From Deltaproteobacteria bacterium RIFOXYD12_FULL_56_24 (GTDB taxonomy: Bacteria > Desulfobacterota > Desulfobulbia > Desulfobulbales > Desulfurivibrionaceae): a stretch of DNA of 42,589 bases. Position numbers and translations under genes: made by a program. The notes beneath the pieces are model-generated. The model was not told the origin of the DNA, did not search any database, and was given only the letters and a program-made list of their open reading frames with translations. Each line of letters begins with the position of its first letter. The first letter of the stretch is position 1. The stretch lies in the NCBI GenBank assembly GCA_001799285.1, contig MGTD01000020.1:1-42589 (forward strand). Direction: 5' to 3'. Below, in pieces: positions 24,397 to 33,088 of the stretch.

Positions 24397-26898
24397 ATGG
24401 CCTCGACAATTGAAAAACAACGGCTCGCTATCCGGGGCATGCACTGTGCATCTTGTTCCTCCCGCATCGAAAAGGTGCTGGCCACCACCGAGGGTATTCG
24501 GAAGGCTACGGTGAATCTTGCCGCCGAGAGCCTGGAGGTGGAGTGGGATGCCGGTCAGCTCAGTCTGGCTGATATTGCCGGGATAGTCAAGGGGCTTGGT
24601 TTCGAGCTGGTGCTGCCGGAAAAGGAAGTCCGGCTGGCGTTGGCCATTGCCGGCATGACCTGCGCTTCTTGTTCCGCCAGGATAGAAAAGGTGGTGGGCG
24701 GTCTTGCCGGGGTGCGGAGTATGCAGGTGAATCTGGCCACGGAATCGGCAATGGTGATTTTTGCTCCCGAACTGGTCAGTCAAAGACAGATCCGCGAGAC
24801 CATCGCGCGCCTTGGCTTCAAGGCCAGGGTGGCCGGGCCGGCCGGTCGAACTGATTTTGAGCGGCAGCAGGAGGAAGCCCTTGCCCGGCTTGGGGCCATG
24901 GAAAGGCGTCTCTATCCGGCTTTTGCCTTTGCCGTTTTGTTGCTGCTTCTTTCCATGGGCGAGATGGCCGGTTTACCGCTGCCCTCGTTTTTGGCTCCCC
25001 ATCAGGCGCCTTTCACCTTTGCTTTTGTTCAGTTTTTTCTGGTGCTGCCGATCATGTGGTCGGGCCGGAATTTTTATCTGCTCGGCCTCCCGGCCCTCTG
25101 GCGGGGGGCGCCCAACATGGATTCGCTCATCGCTATCGGCACCGGGGCCGCCTTTGTCTACAGCACCTGGAACCTGATCGAGATTGGCCTGGGCATTGAG
25201 GTCATGGCCAGGGTTATGGATTTGTATTTCGAGTCCGCCGGGGTGTTGATCGCTCTGGTTTCCCTGGGTAAATACCTGGAGGCCCGTTCCAAGGTGCGCA
25301 CCTCGGACGCCATTCGCCAGCTCATGGCCCTGGCCCCCGAGGAGGCCACCCTGGTGGTGGAGGGGGCGGAGGGGCAGAAAAAAATCCCGGTGGCCGAGAT
25401 CGAGGTCGGCGATGTCCTGCTGGTCAAGCCCGGCGAGCGCATCCCGGTGGACGGCTCGGTGATCAAGGGGCGCTCCAGTGTGGACGAGTCTATGCTCACC
25501 GGCGAATCCCTGCCGGTTTCCAAGGAGGTCGGCGATCCGGTGGTGGGCGCTACTCTGAACAAGAACGGCTTATTACAGGTGCGGGCCGACAAGGTGGGGC
25601 AGGACACGGTGCTGGCCCGGATCATCACCATGGTCCGCGAGGCCCAGGGCTCCAAGGCGCCCATCGCCAATCTGGCGGATCGGATCAGCCTTTATTTCGT
25701 GCCCACCGTTATTGTTCTGGCTATTATTGCCGGTCTGGCCTGGTATTTTCTCGGCCAGGCAGAGTTTCCCTTTGCCTTGCGGATCTTCATCGCCGTGCTG
25801 GTCATTGCCTGTCCCTGTGCCATGGGACTGGCTACGCCGACCTCGATCATGGTCGGCACCGGACGCGGCGCCCAGCTTGGGGTACTGGTCAAGAGCGGCG
25901 AGGCTCTGGAGATGGCCCAGAAGATTGACGCCATCATCTTTGACAAGACCGGCACCCTGACCCACGGCCGCCCGGAATTGACCGACCTGCATCCGGTCTC
26001 CCCGGAGATGGATCGTGACCGCATTCTTTTCCTGGTGGCCAGCGCCGAGAGCGGTTCGGAGCATCCCCTGGCCGAAGCCATTGTCAAAGCGGCCAGGGAA
26101 AAGGGGCTGACCCTGGCCGAGGTTGTTGATTTCGAGGCGGTTCCCGGCCGGGGGATCCGGGCCATGGTTCAGGGCGAGAAGGTGCTGCTCGGTAACCGGG
26201 AGTTCATGACGGAGCAGGAGGTGGCGGGGCTTGGTGAAGCGGTTGCGCAAATCGCCCATGGTTTTGCCGGGGCGGGCAAGACCGCGCTCTACTGTGCGGC
26301 CGACGGCAGGCTTATCGCTCTGCTCGCCATTGCCGACCGCTTGAAAGCCGAGGTGCCCGCGACCATCCGTACGTTGGAACGCATGGGGATCAAAATCTTC
26401 ATGCTTACCGGCGACAACGAGCTTACCGCCCGGGCCATTGCCGCCCAGGCCGGGATCAGCGAGGTTTTTGCCCAGGTGCTGCCGGACCGGAAGGTGGAAA
26501 AGGTGGCGGCCTTGCAGGCCGAGGGGTTTCGCGTTGCCATGGTGGGTGACGGCATCAATGACGCCCCGGCCCTGGCAAAAGCCGATGTCGGCATTGCCAT
26601 GGGCACCGGCATCGACGTGGCCATCGAGGCTGGGGATATCGTGCTGATGAAGGGCCATCTCTCCGGCCTGCTCACCGCGCTGTCCTTAAGCCGCGCTACC
26701 ATGCGCAATATCAAGCAGAATCTTTTCTGGGCTTTCATCTACAATATCATCGGCATTCCGGTGGCGGCCGGGGTTCTGCATCTCTTCGGCGGACCGACCT
26801 TAAATCCCATGATCGCCGGCGGGGCCATGGCCATGAGTTCGGTTTCCGTGGTCTCCAATGCCCTGCGGCTGCGGTTCTTCAGGAGCCGTTACGAATAA
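24397..26898 (+). CDS. copA: Copper-exporting P1B-type ATPase
   Basis: An 833-residue inner-membrane pump that exports Cu(I). Two N-terminal HMA domains carry CxxC (Cys17/20 in GMHCASC, Cys89/92 in GMTCASC). It then has eight membrane helices, TGES in the actuator domain, the transmembrane metal motif CPC (472-474, [13 protein letters not shown]), the phosphorylation motif DKTGT at 516, HP in [10 protein letters not shown], and [20 protein letters not shown]. The C-terminal [14 protein letters not shown] fits the P1B-1 copper class. CAAGGGAG lies before ATG 24397. It is divergent from copZ. Confidence 0.96.
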   Translation: MASTIEKQRLAIRGMHCASCSSRIEKVLATTEGIRKATVNLAAESLEVEWDAGQLSLADIAGIVKGLGFELVLPEKEVRLALAIAGMTCASCSARIEKVVGGLAGVRSMQVNLATESAMVIFAPELVSQRQIRETIARLGFKARVAGPAGRTDFERQQEEALARLGAMERRLYPAFAFAVLLLLLSMGEMAGLPLPSFLAPHQAPFTFAFVQFFLVLPIMWSGRNFYLLGLPALWRGAPNMDSLIAIGTGAAFVYSTWNLIEIGLGIEVMARVMDLYFESAGVLIALVSLGKYLEARSKVRTSDAIRQLMALAPEEATLVVEGAEGQKKIPVAEIEVGDVLLVKPGERIPVDGSVIKGRSSVDESMLTGESLPVSKEVGDPVVGATLNKNGLLQVRADKVGQDTVLARIITMVREAQGSKAPIANLADRISLYFVPTVIVLAIIAGLAWYFLGQAEFPFALRIFIAVLVIACPCAMGLATPTSIMVGTGRGAQLGVLVKSGEALEMAQKIDAIIFDKTGTLTHGRPELTDLHPVSPEMDRDRILFLVASAESGSEHPLAEAIVKAAREKGLTLAEVVDFEAVPGRGIRAMVQGEKVLLGNREFMTEQEVAGLGEAVAQIAHGFAGAGKTALYCAADGRLIALLAIADRLKAEVPATIRTLERMGIKIFMLTGDNELTARAIAAQAGISEVFAQVLPDRKVEKVAALQAEGFRVAMVGDGINDAPALAKADVGIAMGTGIDVAIEAGDIVLMKGHLSGLLTALSLSRATMRNIKQNLFWAFIYNIIGIPVAAGVLHLFGGPTLNPMIAGGAMAMSSVSVVSNALRLRFFRSRYE

Positions 26899-26900
26899 TC

Positions 26901-26952
26901 GCGCTGGCAAGAGCGCCGTTGTTTTACAGGCTATTCCGTTAGGGTGCTAACG
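26901..26952 (+). terminator. Possible terminator after copA
   Basis: Two small hairpins follow copA: GCGCT/AGCGC (26901-26916), then GTTGTTTT, and CGTTAG/CTAACG (26937-26952). The T tract is short, so this is only a weak prediction. Confidence 0.3.
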
Positions 26953-27114
26953 CCATCAGCACCGCTGGCATCTTCGGCAGTTTAATATAATAGGCCGCAT
27001 CCACAGCATCCTCTTGACAATTCTTGTAAATCCTGCGTTGATGGTAGCAAGGGCCATGGGGTTTGCGGAGTGTATACCCTGTTTCTGTCTTGTCCGGTTT
27101 AAGAGGAGCATCCC

Positions 27115-28173
27115 ATGAAAAAAATTGTTGCAACAGCGGTGGTTATCGCCTCTGCCTGCGGAGTCTTTGGCGGCGGGGAAATTCTGGCGGAAAATACAAT
27201 CACTCATACGGTAAAAAAGGGGGACACCCTCTGGGATTTGAGCGGAAATTATCTCGATAATCCACTGCTCTGGCCGAAAATCTGGAACATCAATCCAGGG
27301 ATTGCCCACCCCCACTGGATCTACCCCGGTCAGGTCTTCAAGATTCCAGGCCAGGGAAGTGCTCCGGCCATGGCGAGACCCGCGGACAGCGGTGTCGGCC
27401 CTGTGGCTTCTGATTCCTCGGCCCTGGCAAAGGCTGGTATGGCGTCGTTTTCCGAACCGCTCCCTCTCCTCGTGGTAAAAAAAGACTTGCCCCCGCCCGA
27501 GCTACAGGCCAAGGCTGGTCAGGAGAGTGTTCAGGCCTTGGATTATGGCCAGGGGATCGGCATGCTCACCAACGAGATCCCCAACGAGGGACGGGTGCTG
27601 CATACCGAACAGGGCTGGAAGGGCGCGGCTGTCGGCGAGGCCATCCTCATCTCTGCCCCTGGCGCGCCGGTTGGCCGGCAGTTCGGCGTTTACCGGGATA
27701 TGGGCAAGGTCGAGTCCCTGAGTTATTTTGGGGCAAGTCCCGGCCATCTGCTGGCGGACATTGCTGTTGTCGAGATTGTCGCCTCGGACGCCTCCGGCCA
27801 GCGGGGGGTGATCAGGCAGGCTTTTGCCGAAGTAAAAACCGGTGACGTTCTAGGACCGGTTCAGGAGCGGACCAAGGTTTCTCCGCGTCCGGCCCAGGCA
27901 GGGACGGCCCCGGCAAATGGTTCGGTGGTGGCGTTTTATTTCATGCGTCAGCTTGCCGGACCAGGTGATATCGTCTATCTGAATATCGGCGCTAATCAGG
28001 GGCTTATGCCTGGCGACCTGTTGTCGGTGGCCGGGACGGATCAGGCTGAGGTTCGGACTTCCGGAGAGATCATGATCCTGCGGGTTGCGGCAAACACCGC
28101 AGCTGCCGTGGTGACGAAACGGAGTGCCCACGAGGTGCGCCGGGGGGATGTGGTCGGAGTACCGGTTTTGTAA
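27115..28173 (+). CDS. Secreted LysM-domain protein
   Basis: A 352-residue protein with signal peptide ([20 protein letters not shown]), then one LysM domain near residues 33-80: [47 protein letters not shown]. The spacing and PLLWPKIW phrase match LysM proteins common in Desulfobacterota and relatives. The rest, about 270 residues, has no recognised catalytic domain but contains repeated beta-type segments ([40 protein letters not shown]). It probably sits in the periplasm bound to peptidoglycan. AGAGGAG precedes the ATG; the HDOD gene follows 49 bases later. Confidence 0.88.
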   Translation: MKKIVATAVVIASACGVFGGGEILAENTITHTVKKGDTLWDLSGNYLDNPLLWPKIWNINPGIAHPHWIYPGQVFKIPGQGSAPAMARPADSGVGPVASDSSALAKAGMASFSEPLPLLVVKKDLPPPELQAKAGQESVQALDYGQGIGMLTNEIPNEGRVLHTEQGWKGAAVGEAILISAPGAPVGRQFGVYRDMGKVESLSYFGASPGHLLADIAVVEIVASDASGQRGVIRQAFAEVKTGDVLGPVQERTKVSPRPAQAGTAPANGSVVAFYFMRQLAGPGDIVYLNIGANQGLMPGDLLSVAGTDQAEVRTSGEIMILRVAANTAAAVVTKRSAHEVRRGDVVGVPVL

Positions 28174-28222
28174 GGTCTGTTGCTGTTTTGCCGGCTGAAA
28201 TTATCAGAGAAGGTGATGCTCC

Positions 28223-29107
28223 ATGGATGGTGAGGAAAAAACCGATAATTCCCTAGCCGGTCTGCTGGAACTCGTTGAGACCTCGCCTCTCGCTTCCATC
28301 AAAGGGACGGTGAGCAGAATCCTGTCCCTTATCAGTGATCCTGCCGCCAGTTCTTCAGAGCTCATCCAGCTTATTGAGCTTGATCCTCCGCTGACGGCAA
28401 AGATTCTCCGGGTTGCCAATTCCGCATACTATGCCACCTCAAAGGATATCAGCGATATCCATCAGGCCCTGATCTGGATAGGTTTAGACACGCTCAAGGA
28501 AATAATCCTCACCCAGAAGATGAGCGAACTCTACCACGGCGGCACGTCCGTTGCCGGTTATTCCCGTTTCCAGTTGTGGCGGCACAGTCTGGCTGTCGCC
28601 TTTCTTGCCAAGAATATCTACCGCCGGGAATTTGGCGAAAAAGGAAACAATGCCTATGCCGCGGGATTGATGCACGACATCGGGATCATTGTGGAAGACC
28701 AGCTTCTGCACCAGGAATTCATGCAACTGGTGCAGAGCATGAAGGATGCACCCCGCTCCCTGTCCGACGGCGAGACCTCCCTCTTTGGCTATGACCATGG
28801 CCTGGTTGGTATGGCCCTGGCCGAGAGCTGGAATTTTCCGGCGGAACTCAAGGAAGGCATCGGCTTTCATCATAATCCCGAGGGCGCCAGCAAAGAACAC
28901 CGCCTGTTTGTGAAAACAATCTTTGTCGCCGATTATCTCATGTTTGCACAGGGATATGGCTATGTTGCCATGCCGCTTCCCGATCGGGAGATTTTAGAGC
29001 AGTACGTCCGGGATCTTGGCTTGCAGTGGTATGCCTTGCGCGCCCTCGTTGAACTGGTTCGGGAAGAGATGGAGAAAGTCGAGCAGAAAGGCTATCTGGT
29101 TGCCTGA
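28223..29107 (+). CDS. HDOD domain protein
   Basis: A 294-residue cytoplasmic protein whose whole length is an HDOD domain: SIKGTVSRILSLISDPAASSSELIQLIELDPPLTAKILRVANSAYYA, WRHSLAVAFLAKNI and AAGLMHDIGIIVEDQ. HDOD proteins are degenerate HD phosphohydrolases that mostly work in signalling rather than catalysis, although the His and HD pair are still visible here. No output domain is attached. AGAAGGTG lies before the ATG. It may share the LysM transcript. Confidence 0.9.
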   Translation: MDGEEKTDNSLAGLLELVETSPLASIKGTVSRILSLISDPAASSSELIQLIELDPPLTAKILRVANSAYYATSKDISDIHQALIWIGLDTLKEIILTQKMSELYHGGTSVAGYSRFQLWRHSLAVAFLAKNIYRREFGEKGNNAYAAGLMHDIGIIVEDQLLHQEFMQLVQSMKDAPRSLSDGETSLFGYDHGLVGMALAESWNFPAELKEGIGFHHNPEGASKEHRLFVKTIFVADYLMFAQGYGYVAMPLPDREILEQYVRDLGLQWYALRALVELVREEMEKVEQKGYLVA

Positions 29108-29237
29108 GTAGCTGCTGCCCGGAGTTCCACGAGGAGTTGCCGCGGCGTCTGAAGGAATGACCGGCGCCATGATGGGCGACCCTGGGAGTTTGTTCCCGTG
29201 GGGGCTTATGGCTGCGGGGTTCTGTTGCGAACCCGAC

Positions 29238-30455
29238 TCAGCGGTTGTCCGTCCTGAGTCTGATCACCGCATCCCAGATCCGGTGGGCGGTTTCTTCCTT
29301 GCTCAGCAGCGGCATATCCTCCTGCCCGCCATTGCGGTCAAGCAGAGTGACTCTGTTGGTGTCGGCCGCAAAACCGGTTTCCGTTCCGCTGATATCGTTG
29401 ATCACGATCAGATCAAGATTCTTTTCCTTGAGTTTTCTGTTTCCTTCCGCCAAATGATCCCGGCTTTCTGCGGCAAAGCCGATGAGCAGGGGGAAATTCG
29501 CCGATGTTCGCCGACGGTCTCCCAGCTCCTTGAGGATGTCCGGGTTGGCGACCAGCGGCAGGGATAAGGCGGCCTGGCCTTTTTTTACCTTGTGGGGTTG
29601 AGGCTCGGCTGGACGGTAGTCGGAAACAGCTGCGGCCTTGACGATAATGGTATTTGCAGCGAGACAGCCCATAACCTGAGCCTGCATCTCGGCGGCGGAG
29701 GTGACCTGGATGTACCTGACTCCTGGCGGGGGGACAAGGGCGGTCGGCCCGCTGATCAGGGTCACCATTGCCCCCCGTTGTCTGGCCGTGGCCGCCATGG
29801 CATACCCCATCTTGCCGGTGGAGGGATTGCTCAAGAAACGGACCGGATCAAAGGATTCCCTGGTAGGGCCGGCGGTAATGAGCACCTGTTCGCCGGCAAG
29901 ATCCTGGGGGGCAAGGGCGGAGAGAATGGCCTGCCTGGCATCTTCCCAGTCGGTCAGGCGGCCGGGGCCTTCTTCGCCGCAGGCCATCTTGCCGCAATCC
30001 GGGTCGAGAACCATGTGCCCGTAAGACCTGAGGGTGGCAAGGTTGGCCTGGGTGGCCGGATGCTGGAACATGACGCTGTTCATGGCCGGGCAGACCAGCA
30101 CCGGCCCGGAAAAGGCCAGGGCGATGGTGGCGAGCAGATTATCGGCCAGGCCGTGGGCCAGACGGGCGATGGTCTGGGCCGAGGCCGGGGCAATGACCAG
30201 CAGGTCGTGCTCCCGGGCCAGATTGATGTGCGGAATCTTTTCCGGCGCCTCGGCGGCGAACATGCTGGTGTGTACCGGATTGCCGGAAAGGGCCGCCATG
30301 GTCAGAGGAGTGATGAGCCGGCAGGCGGACTCGGTCATGACCACGGTAACCTGGCAGCCTTCCCGGCGCAGGGCACGAACCCAGTCCGCCACCTTGTAGG
30401 CCGCGATGCTGCCGCTAATTCCGAGCAGTATTTTTTTGTCGGTCAGAAGAGACAT
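29238..30455 (-). CDS. coaBC: Bifunctional phosphopantothenoylcysteine decarboxylase / phosphopantothenate-cysteine ligase
   Basis: Joins cysteine to phosphopantothenate and decarboxylates the product in CoA synthesis. The 405 residues show the CoaC flavodoxin-like part with GISGSIAAYKVADW, catalytic His76 in IPHINLARE, PAMNSVMF and Cys159 in CGKMACGEEGPGRL, then from about 185 the CoaB part with ITAGPTRESFDPVRFLSN, GKMGYAMA and the LKEKNLDLIVIND motif. I start at ATG 30455; the frame also allows GTG 30476, which overlaps the stop of the upstream lipoprotein gene (TAGTG), so the two may be translationally coupled. Confidence 0.95.
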   Translation of the reverse strand: MSLLTDKKILLGISGSIAAYKVADWVRALRREGCQVTVVMTESACRLITPLTMAALSGNPVHTSMFAAEAPEKIPHINLAREHDLLVIAPASAQTIARLAHGLADNLLATIALAFSGPVLVCPAMNSVMFQHPATQANLATLRSYGHMVLDPDCGKMACGEEGPGRLTDWEDARQAILSALAPQDLAGEQVLITAGPTRESFDPVRFLSNPSTGKMGYAMAATARQRGAMVTLISGPTALVPPPGVRYIQVTSAAEMQAQVMGCLAANTIIVKAAAVSDYRPAEPQPHKVKKGQAALSLPLVANPDILKELGDRRRTSANFPLLIGFAAESRDHLAEGNRKLKEKNLDLIVINDISGTETGFAADTNRVTLLDRNGGQEDMPLLSKEETAHRIWDAVIRLRTDNR

Positions 30456-30475
30456 GATTCTCGCAGCCTCGATCA

Positions 30476-30997
30476 CTATTTGCGGTAACCAAAGGGATCC
30501 GTTTGATTAAGCCCGCCCGAACCTGCTGCTGCGGTATCCTCGGCGACATAGATGGAGACCAGGGTCCGCATCAGCAATTTATCTTCGTACAGAACAATAG
30601 TGCAGGTCTTGTTCGGTTTGACAAAGGCGAGGAGAATATTCTTGTACTTGGCAGAGCCCGCAAGCTTCCAGCCGTTCTTGCCCATACTGTTGGTGAAGAA
30701 ATCGGCCAGCGAAGCTATGTCGACTCGGCCTGAGTAGTACAACACCCCGCCGGCAAAGGACTCGGTCCGGACGAGCATGCTTTTTTCCCGGTCCCAGGAA
30801 AGTTCACCGGGAATCAGCAGATCGGAAAATTCGTTGGCGCGATAGGGCTGGTTTTCCATGGCTGAGGAGGCTGCGGTTCCTTGGTCGCTGCGGCTGCCCA
30901 GACCCATTTCCGCACAGCCGCTGAAAACGACGAGGCTGGTCAGGGCAAGAATGGTTGAAAGGATAACATTGTGAAACGATTTGCGTGGTGTGGTCAT
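30476..30997 (-). CDS. Conserved lipoprotein, 173 aa
   Basis: Start ATG 30997 follows AGGAGG. Residues 1-28 form a lipoprotein signal with lipobox VFSGC and acylated Cys28; residues +2/+3 (Ala-Glu) give no inner-membrane retention signal, so an outer-membrane location is likely. The mature part has VRTESFAGGVLYYSGRVD, LADFFTNSMGKNGWKLAGSAKYKN and LLAFVKPNKTCTIVLYE, a pattern I associate with uncharacterised lipoproteins of this phylum; the function is unknown. It directly precedes coaBC on the same strand. Confidence 0.85.
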   Translation of the reverse strand: MTTPRKSFHNVILSTILALTSLVVFSGCAEMGLGSRSDQGTAASSAMENQPYRANEFSDLLIPGELSWDREKSMLVRTESFAGGVLYYSGRVDIASLADFFTNSMGKNGWKLAGSAKYKNILLAFVKPNKTCTIVLYEDKLLMRTLVSIYVAEDTAAAGSGGLNQTDPFGYRK

Positions 30998-31037
30998 GAA
31001 AAATCCTCCTTGGTATATGGTTGGGCAAGACAAATTG

Positions 31038-31207
31038 GTTATAACGTAAGCGATCACAGGGCACCACATCTTGCGGCGATCGGTCCGGCTCACGGACAAA
31101 AGTACGCATCGCCGTCCCGCTTGCCGCAACCTGTGGCACCCTGTGGTCGCTTATTCCGTGGTTATTTGACCTTTGTGGGCTCATCCCGTGATTGGTTACG
31201 TTATAAC
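31038..31207. repeat. Fold-back element D (170 bp), relative of A-C
   Basis: The outermost 12 bases, GTTATAACGTAA (31038-31049) and TTACGTTATAAC (31196-31207), are a perfect inverted repeat. Inside, 31046-31077 and 31123-31154 pair at 26 of 32 positions, and smaller GGCGAT/ATCGCC and GTCCG/CGGAC hairpins lie in the centre. Its start GTAAGCGATCACAGGGCACC resembles the end of copy C. It sits 40 bases upstream of the lipoprotein start and overlaps the stop of the nitroreductase remnant. Confidence 0.8.
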
Positions 31208-31389
31208 TCTTTGACGATGAATTCCGCCAATGGTTTTCTCTGTGACTGCTGATCGCGTCGGCTAGAGTGGCCGATGGCGATCACCGCCATCAGTTCCAGA
31301 TTGTCGGCAAGGCTGAGAATTCGGCTAACCGGGAGCGGATTGTCCGGAACACCCTGAAATTTAAAGAAAATAATAGTCGGTTGGGTCAT
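31201..31389 (-). pseudogene. Remnant resembling a nitroreductase C-terminus
   Basis: The 62-codon frame ends NLELMAVIAIGHSS... QSQRKPLAEFIVKEL, which is the normal C-terminal pattern of nitroreductase-family flavoproteins (VPDNLELMAVIAIG then RKPLEEF). GVPDNPL is repeated in altered form before it. There is no flavin-binding N-terminal part in any frame upstream (31390-31470). It is best read as the leftover 3' end of a deleted gene. The stop codon lies in the inverted repeat of element D. Confidence 0.5.
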
Positions 31390-31471
31390 GTTTTGTCAAA
31401 CGGTTTCCCATGATCGGTGATGTTGCGCAAGAAATAAAAACCTGTTAGAAGGTGCGGCCAGGGAGGCGTGC

Positions 31472-32302
31472 ATGGAAAAACCAGCAAAAAAAACAGAGAT
31501 TCCCCTGCCGGTTTCCGGCCACGGGACAGAGCTGATCGACACCCATTGTCACCTCGATATGTCGGCGTACGCGGCCGATTTTGAGGCGGTGTTGGCTCGG
31601 GCCTCGGCGGCGGGGGTTAGCCGGATCATCAGCGTGGGCATCGATCTGGCAAGCTCGCGCCGGGCCATTGGACTGGCGGAACAGCACGCAGGCATCTATG
31701 CCACGGTGGGGGTGCATCCCCACAATGTCGCGGAGCTCGGCGCGGGCGATTATGCGGAGTTGCGGGGTTTGTGCGCTCATCCCAAGGTCGTGGCCTACGG
31801 CGAGATCGGCCTTGATTATGTGAAAAATTATGCTCCGGTTGCCCTGCAAAAGGAGCATTTCATTAGGCAGGTCGCTCTGGCCAAGGAATTGCAACTCCCC
31901 CTGGTGGTCCACGACCGGGAGGCCCATGAGGATATCATGGAAATCCTTGAGGGGGCCGGGCCGTTTCCCGCCGGCGGGGTGATGCACTGTTTTTCCGGGG
32001 ATGGTGTCTTTGCCAGGCGGGTTCTGGCCCTGGGCTTTCACATCTCCATCCCCGGGGTGGTGACCTTTGCCAAGGCCGAGATGCTCCAGGAGGCGGTGCG
32101 CGAGATCCCCCTCGCTTCCCTGATTCTGGAGACGGACGGACCTTTTCTTGCCCCGGTGCCGTATCGGGGGAAACGCAACGAACCGCGCTTGCTGCTCTTT
32201 ACCGCCCAGAAGGTGGCGGAGCTGAAAGGGATCTCCCTTGAGGAGGTGGCCAGGCAGACCACCATCAATGCGGGGCAGCTTTTCGCCTTGGAAGGATGGT
32301 GA
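31472..32302 (+). CDS. tatD: TatD family metal-dependent deoxyribonuclease
   Basis: A 276-residue TIM-barrel hydrolase with the metal ligands in IDTHCHLD, EIGLDY, VVHDREAHED, VMHCFSG and LETDGPFLAP. TatD-type enzymes act as 3'-5' exonucleases or on D-aminoacyl-tRNA depending on subgroup. An N-terminal extension of about 20 residues precedes the barrel. GGGAGGCG lies upstream of the ATG. Its stop overlaps the next start, so it is coupled to the PLP-binding protein gene. Confidence 0.92.
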   Translation: MEKPAKKTEIPLPVSGHGTELIDTHCHLDMSAYAADFEAVLARASAAGVSRIISVGIDLASSRRAIGLAEQHAGIYATVGVHPHNVAELGAGDYAELRGLCAHPKVVAYGEIGLDYVKNYAPVALQKEHFIRQVALAKELQLPLVVHDREAHEDIMEILEGAGPFPAGGVMHCFSGDGVFARRVLALGFHISIPGVVTFAKAEMLQEAVREIPLASLILETDGPFLAPVPYRGKRNEPRLLLFTAQKVAELKGISLEEVARQTTINAGQLFALEGW

Positions 32303-33009
32303 TCTTGATGGGAACGGTGGCGGAAAATATCGAGACAATCCGGGCCCGGATCCGGGCTGCGGCTACGCGGGTCGGGCGCGATCCGGATTCGGTGCGGCTG
32401 GTGGCGGTGAGCAAGCATCAACCGCTTGCGGCCATCCGGGAGGCATTGGCTGCCGGGCAGGTGATGTTTGGCGAGAACTATCTCCAGGAGGCGCAAGAGA
32501 AGGTCGCAGCCCTGGGCCAGGGGCTAGTCTGGCATTGCATCGGCCATCTGCAGTCCAACAAGGCCCGGCTTGCGGCGGAGATTTTTGACTGCATTGAAAC
32601 CCTCGACCGGCTCAAGCTTGCCAGGGCGCTGGAAACGAGGCTCACCGAGCTGGGCAAAAGCATGCCCGTCCTGGTGCAGGTCAACGTGGGCGGGGAGGCG
32701 CAGAAGGCCGGGGTTGCCCCGGAGAAAGCCCGGCAGCTGTGCCGCGAGCTGCAAAAGTTTCCGCACCTGATTCTGCAAGGGCTCATGACCATGCCCCCCT
32801 TTGTCGCAGATCCGGAGGAAAGCCGGGGTTGCTTCCGCCGGCTTCGCCTGCTGGGGGAAGAGCTTGCCGCCCAGGGTCTTCTCGGCCGGCATGGACCGGT
32901 GCAGCTTTCCATGGGCATGTCCGGGGATTTCGAGGTGGCCATTGAGGAAGGCGCCACTTTGGTGCGGGTGGGCACGGCCCTGTTTGGCGAGAGAGGCCAG
33001 GCGGTATAG
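32296..33009 (+). CDS. YggS/PLPBP family pyridoxal phosphate homeostasis protein
   Basis: A 237-residue one-domain fold type III protein that binds PLP and buffers vitamin B6 and amino-acid pools. Lys40 in LVAVSKHQP is the expected PLP lysine; FGENYLQEAQEK, WHCIGHLQSNKA, VQVNVGGEAQKAG, LMTMPPF and LSMGMSGDFEVAIEEGATLVRVGTALFG are family hallmarks. ATG 32296 overlaps the tatD stop; ATG 32308 is an alternative. It is followed by the U32 peptidase gene after 79 bases. Confidence 0.93.
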   Translation: MVILMGTVAENIETIRARIRAAATRVGRDPDSVRLVAVSKHQPLAAIREALAAGQVMFGENYLQEAQEKVAALGQGLVWHCIGHLQSNKARLAAEIFDCIETLDRLKLARALETRLTELGKSMPVLVQVNVGGEAQKAGVAPEKARQLCRELQKFPHLILQGLMTMPPFVADPEESRGCFRRLRLLGEELAAQGLLGRHGPVQLSMGMSGDFEVAIEEGATLVRVGTALFGERGQAV

Positions 33010-33088
33010 CCCACCATTTTCCCTTCCAAGGCTGGCCCCGCTGATTTTGCCGGAAGCGAATCGGCTCCCGATCTGGTACAGTAAATTC

